A stretch of 6,479 bases of DNA from Desulfitobacterium sp. (lineage in GTDB: Bacteria; Bacillota; Desulfitobacteriia; Desulfitobacteriales; Desulfitobacteriaceae), in contig JAAZLD010000408.1 of assembly GCA_012799495.1 (NCBI GenBank), forward strand, positions 1-6,479, in the 5' to 3' direction. The translations under genes were made by a program, and so were the position numbers. How positions within the stretch are numbered: position 1 is the first letter of the stretch; each line of letters starts with the position of its first letter. Of this stretch, positions 4,630-6,479 are shown piece after piece. The notes under the pieces were generated by a model, which saw only the letters and a list, made by a program, of their open reading frames with translations, made no database searches and had not been told where the DNA came from.

Positions 4630-6438
4630 ATGAAGGAGATCCAGGGAAGAGGAGTTTCTTATGGGATCCTCAAGGAAATCGATTTTGTTTTAAGACAAGG
4701 AGAAATAGTAGTTTTGATGGGACCTAATGGAGGAGGAAAATCCACCTTGGCCCGTTTGATCTCTGGTCTTGTAGAACCAAATCAAGGAAAAGTTATTCTG
4801 CGGAATAAGGGTCAAGAGCTCCCTTGGGAGGAAGTAATTCCTTGGCAAGAAGTTGGGATTATAGGGCAACATCCCCGCCGCCAAACTATTGGGGCTAATG
4901 TTCAGGAAGAACTTAGTTTTGGACTATTGAATTTAGGTTGGGATATGGGAACTGTGCGAGAAACTATCAACTCCCTTGCTGAGAAAATAGGTTTATTAGA
5001 TAAGCTTAATCAATCTCCTGCAACTTTATCTGGAGGAGAACGGCAACGGTTAGTACTAGTTTCGGTGTTGGCTATGGAACCGTCTTTTTTGATCCTAGAT
5101 GAAGCTATGAGCATGCTAGATAAAAAGAGCCAAGAAGCTTGTTTAAATTTATTGGAAGAAAAGAATAGTACAATTGGTCAACTATGGATTACCCATGATC
5201 CACAACTGGCATTACAGGGAGACCGGTTATGGATAATGCATGAAGGAAGCCTTTTTGATGTAGGAAAACCAGAGGAAAAGCTTAAGGATAAATTGTTCTG
5301 CCAAAAGTATTCTTTACGATCCTTAGGAAATGGTGCTCCATCTAAATCTCCCAAGAATAGGGATGTCTGGGAAAATTATTGCCGTATTCAGTTATTACGT
5401 AAAAGAGGGTCTTTGACTAGAAATAAAGAACATTTTAAAGATGAACTACCATTTCAGGATAACCTGGTATTTCAGGATAGTTTGCTAAAGGAAAATAAAA
5501 ATGAACATCAAAGTGCCGCAAATAAGGCAACTATGTACGAAGAAGCTGAAGGATTTTTAGAGTGGAAGGATGCTAGATATAACTCTCGCCTATATCTAGA
5601 TGAAAAGATTAAGGAAAGAACCTTCCTAGCTATTTTAGGAGCTTCTGGAGGGGGAAAGAGTACTTTATTAGAAAGCGCTATAGCCTTAATCAAGCCAACT
5701 TCAGGAAGTTATCATGCCTTCGGGCGAGATATAAGAGAATCTAAGGGAGAGTTGCGGCAAAAAATTCGTTTAGTGCTTCAGGAACCTGGTGAATATCTTA
5801 TTGGTACCAATGTATATGATGAAGTCTTTTATTTAAAACCTCAAAACCCTCTAAAAAGTTGGCTATCTGAGCAAGGTAGAAAGTTCTCCAAAATTTTTTG
5901 GAGGGAAAAATTAGATAAGCAAGCAGTAGAGGAAGAGATCGCTTCTAAATATAGGATTAATGAAAAAACGGTTGATGAAAAAAGGGTAGATGAGGTAGTA
6001 GATGATGAGACAGCAAAGGTGAAGATAGCAGATGAGAAGGCGGTAGAAAAGAAGATAATAGAAGGGGGAATAGAGCTAGAGTACTTACAAGTCTTTGGTC
6101 TATCCCCTGATAAAGCTTATTCCTATCCAGAGAACTTAAGTGGAGGGGAGAGGCAAAGGGTTGCTTTAGCAGCTGCCTTAGAATCATTGCCGGAAGTTTT
6201 GCTCTTAGATGAGCCTTTACTAGGACTGGATGCTCAAGGAAGTGAGATGGTTCTTGAATTTTTGAGTGAATTAAAGGGACGCCTTACCATTCTCTATGTA
6301 ACTCATAACCTCTGGGAAATTGAAGAATTAGCGGATGAAGTGTGGCTGCTTAAAGATGGAGAAATTATCTTGAAATGTGCTTATAAAGATATAATGGCTC
6401 ATCAGGAGATTTTAAAGGAGGCGGGGGTTAGATGCTGA
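4630..6438 (+). CDS. ecfA: Fused two-domain ECF transporter ATPase (EcfA1-EcfA2 type)
   Basis: The 602-residue protein contains two complete ABC ATPase domains that power ECF import on the cytoplasmic face. Domain 1: Walker A GPNGGGKST (31-39), Q-loop Q80, signature LSGGERQR (133-140), Walker B LILDEA (D157, E158) and H189; its LDEAMSMLD is typical of EcfA1. Domain 2: Walker A GASGGGKST (337-345), Q-loop Q384 in LQEPGEYLIGTNVYDEV (EcfA2-like), signature LSGGERQR (503-510), Walker B LLLDEP (D527, E528) and H559. Both sites keep all key residues. Most bacteria encode the two ATPases separately; fusions are known in some ECF systems. A linker of about 90 residues joins the halves. Domain 2 has about 65 extra charged residues between Q-loop and signature (119 residues versus 53 in domain 1). 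Divergent bioY, the BirA site and overlapping ecfT indicate a dedicated biotin transporter, though other S-components might share it. AGGGGAG lies 8 nt before the ATG. Confidence 0.93.
   Translation: MKEIQGRGVSYGILKEIDFVLRQGEIVVLMGPNGGGKSTLARLISGLVEPNQGKVILRNKGQELPWEEVIPWQEVGIIGQHPRRQTIGANVQEELSFGLLNLGWDMGTVRETINSLAEKIGLLDKLNQSPATLSGGERQRLVLVSVLAMEPSFLILDEAMSMLDKKSQEACLNLLEEKNSTIGQLWITHDPQLALQGDRLWIMHEGSLFDVGKPEEKLKDKLFCQKYSLRSLGNGAPSKSPKNRDVWENYCRIQLLRKRGSLTRNKEHFKDELPFQDNLVFQDSLLKENKNEHQSAANKATMYEEAEGFLEWKDARYNSRLYLDEKIKERTFLAILGASGGGKSTLLESAIALIKPTSGSYHAFGRDIRESKGELRQKIRLVLQEPGEYLIGTNVYDEVFYLKPQNPLKSWLSEQGRKFSKIFWREKLDKQAVEEEIASKYRINEKTVDEKRVDEVVDDETAKVKIADEKAVEKKIIEGGIELEYLQVFGLSPDKAYSYPENLSGGERQRVALAAALESLPEVLLLDEPLLGLDAQGSEMVLEFLSELKGRLTILYVTHNLWEIEELADEVWLLKDGEIILKCAYKDIMAHQEILKEAGVRC
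5431..5484 (+). repeat. 18-bp in-frame tandem triplication in the ATPase interdomain linker
   Basis: Three 18-bp units at 5431-5448, 5449-5466 and 5467-5484 encode HFKDEL, PFQDNL and VFQDSL (residues 268-285). Units 2 and 3 share 13 of 18 bases, and units 1 and 2 share 11. The units are exactly in frame and lie in the non-conserved linker between the two ATPase domains. Confidence 0.75.
5959..6060 (+). repeat. 15-bp in-frame degenerate repeats inside ATPase domain 2
   Basis: Successive five-codon units read NEKTV (5959-5973), DEKRV (5974-5988), a short DEVV (5989-6000), an irregular ten-codon part (6001-6030), then DEKAV (6031-6045) and EKKII (6046-6060). The core GATGAAAAA or GATGAG recurs. 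The encoded segment (residues 444-477) is almost all Asp, Glu, Lys and Val, and is probably a charged helix. Confidence 0.7.
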
Positions 6439-6479
6439 CAGGGGAACTTTATGTATCAGGGGATAGTCCTCTACATAGA
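6432..6479 (+). CDS. ecfT: EcfT transmembrane coupling subunit, 5' fragment
   Basis: Only the first 16 codons are inside the window. The start ATG overlaps the last 7 bp of the ATPase gene (stop TGA 6436-6438), and AAAGGAGG at 6414-6421 lies 10 nt upstream, suggesting translational coupling. The visible peptide contains YVSGDSPLHR, which matches the characteristic N-terminus of EcfT proteins (a tyrosine, then G-D/N-S-x-LHR before the first membrane helix). EcfT is the membrane scaffold that links the two ATPase domains through its coupling helices to BioY. The length of the match is short, but context makes the call strong. Confidence 0.85.
   Translation, partial: MLTGELYVSGDSPLHR

Noticed and set aside
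5957..6187. Minus-strand ORF opposite the charged insertion of ATPase domain 2
   Set aside because: Its Ser/Leu/Pro/His-rich sequence is the reverse complement of the GAT/GAG/AAG repeats and runs across the conserved ATPase signature, so the plus-strand gene explains it.

Overview
The window looks like a piece of chromosome from a low-GC, Gram-positive, probably anaerobic bacterium of the Clostridia (Peptococcaceae/Desulfitobacterium-like is my best guess). The reasons are AT-rich DNA, strong AGGAGG/AAGGGG-type ribosome sites, a sigma-54 activator, and a BioY/ECF transporter under a BirA-type operator. The taxonomy is inferred from style, not from a search.

Layout. Positions 2-940 hold the 3' part of a sigma-54-dependent activator (AAA+ domain plus Fis-type HTH; sensor end outside the window). 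Positions 1044-2648 encode a three-helix membrane protein with a large, probably extracytoplasmic domain that I cannot name. Its last 21 bp are repeated in tandem past the stop codon. A strong intrinsic terminator (2752-2798) closes this block. An AT-rich, repeat-rich spacer precedes a FAHD1-like fumarylacetoacetate hydrolase family enzyme (3010-3630). This converges on bioY (4245-3685, minus strand), the biotin-binding S-component. A 384-bp spacer separates bioY from a divergent gene for a fused, two-domain ECF transporter ATPase (4630-6438). That gene overlaps the start of ecfT (from 6432, cut by the window end).

How the genes work together. BioY, the double ATPase and EcfT are the three kinds of part needed for an ECF biotin importer. 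A perfect 9-bp inverted repeat with a 17-bp spacer at 4546-4580 matches a BirA operator and lies between the two divergent arms. Promoter-like -10 hexamers sit in both half-sites and face each other, much as in the E. coli bio operator. One repressor site could therefore silence both arms when biotin is plentiful.

The most unusual signal is a shared habit of short, degenerate tandem duplications. They occur at the end of one gene, in three intergenic spacers, and in frame twice inside the ATPase: an interdomain linker and a roughly 65-residue insertion between the Q-loop and signature motif of the second ATPase domain. I see no tRNA, rRNA, CRISPR array, insertion sequence or recognisable riboswitch.
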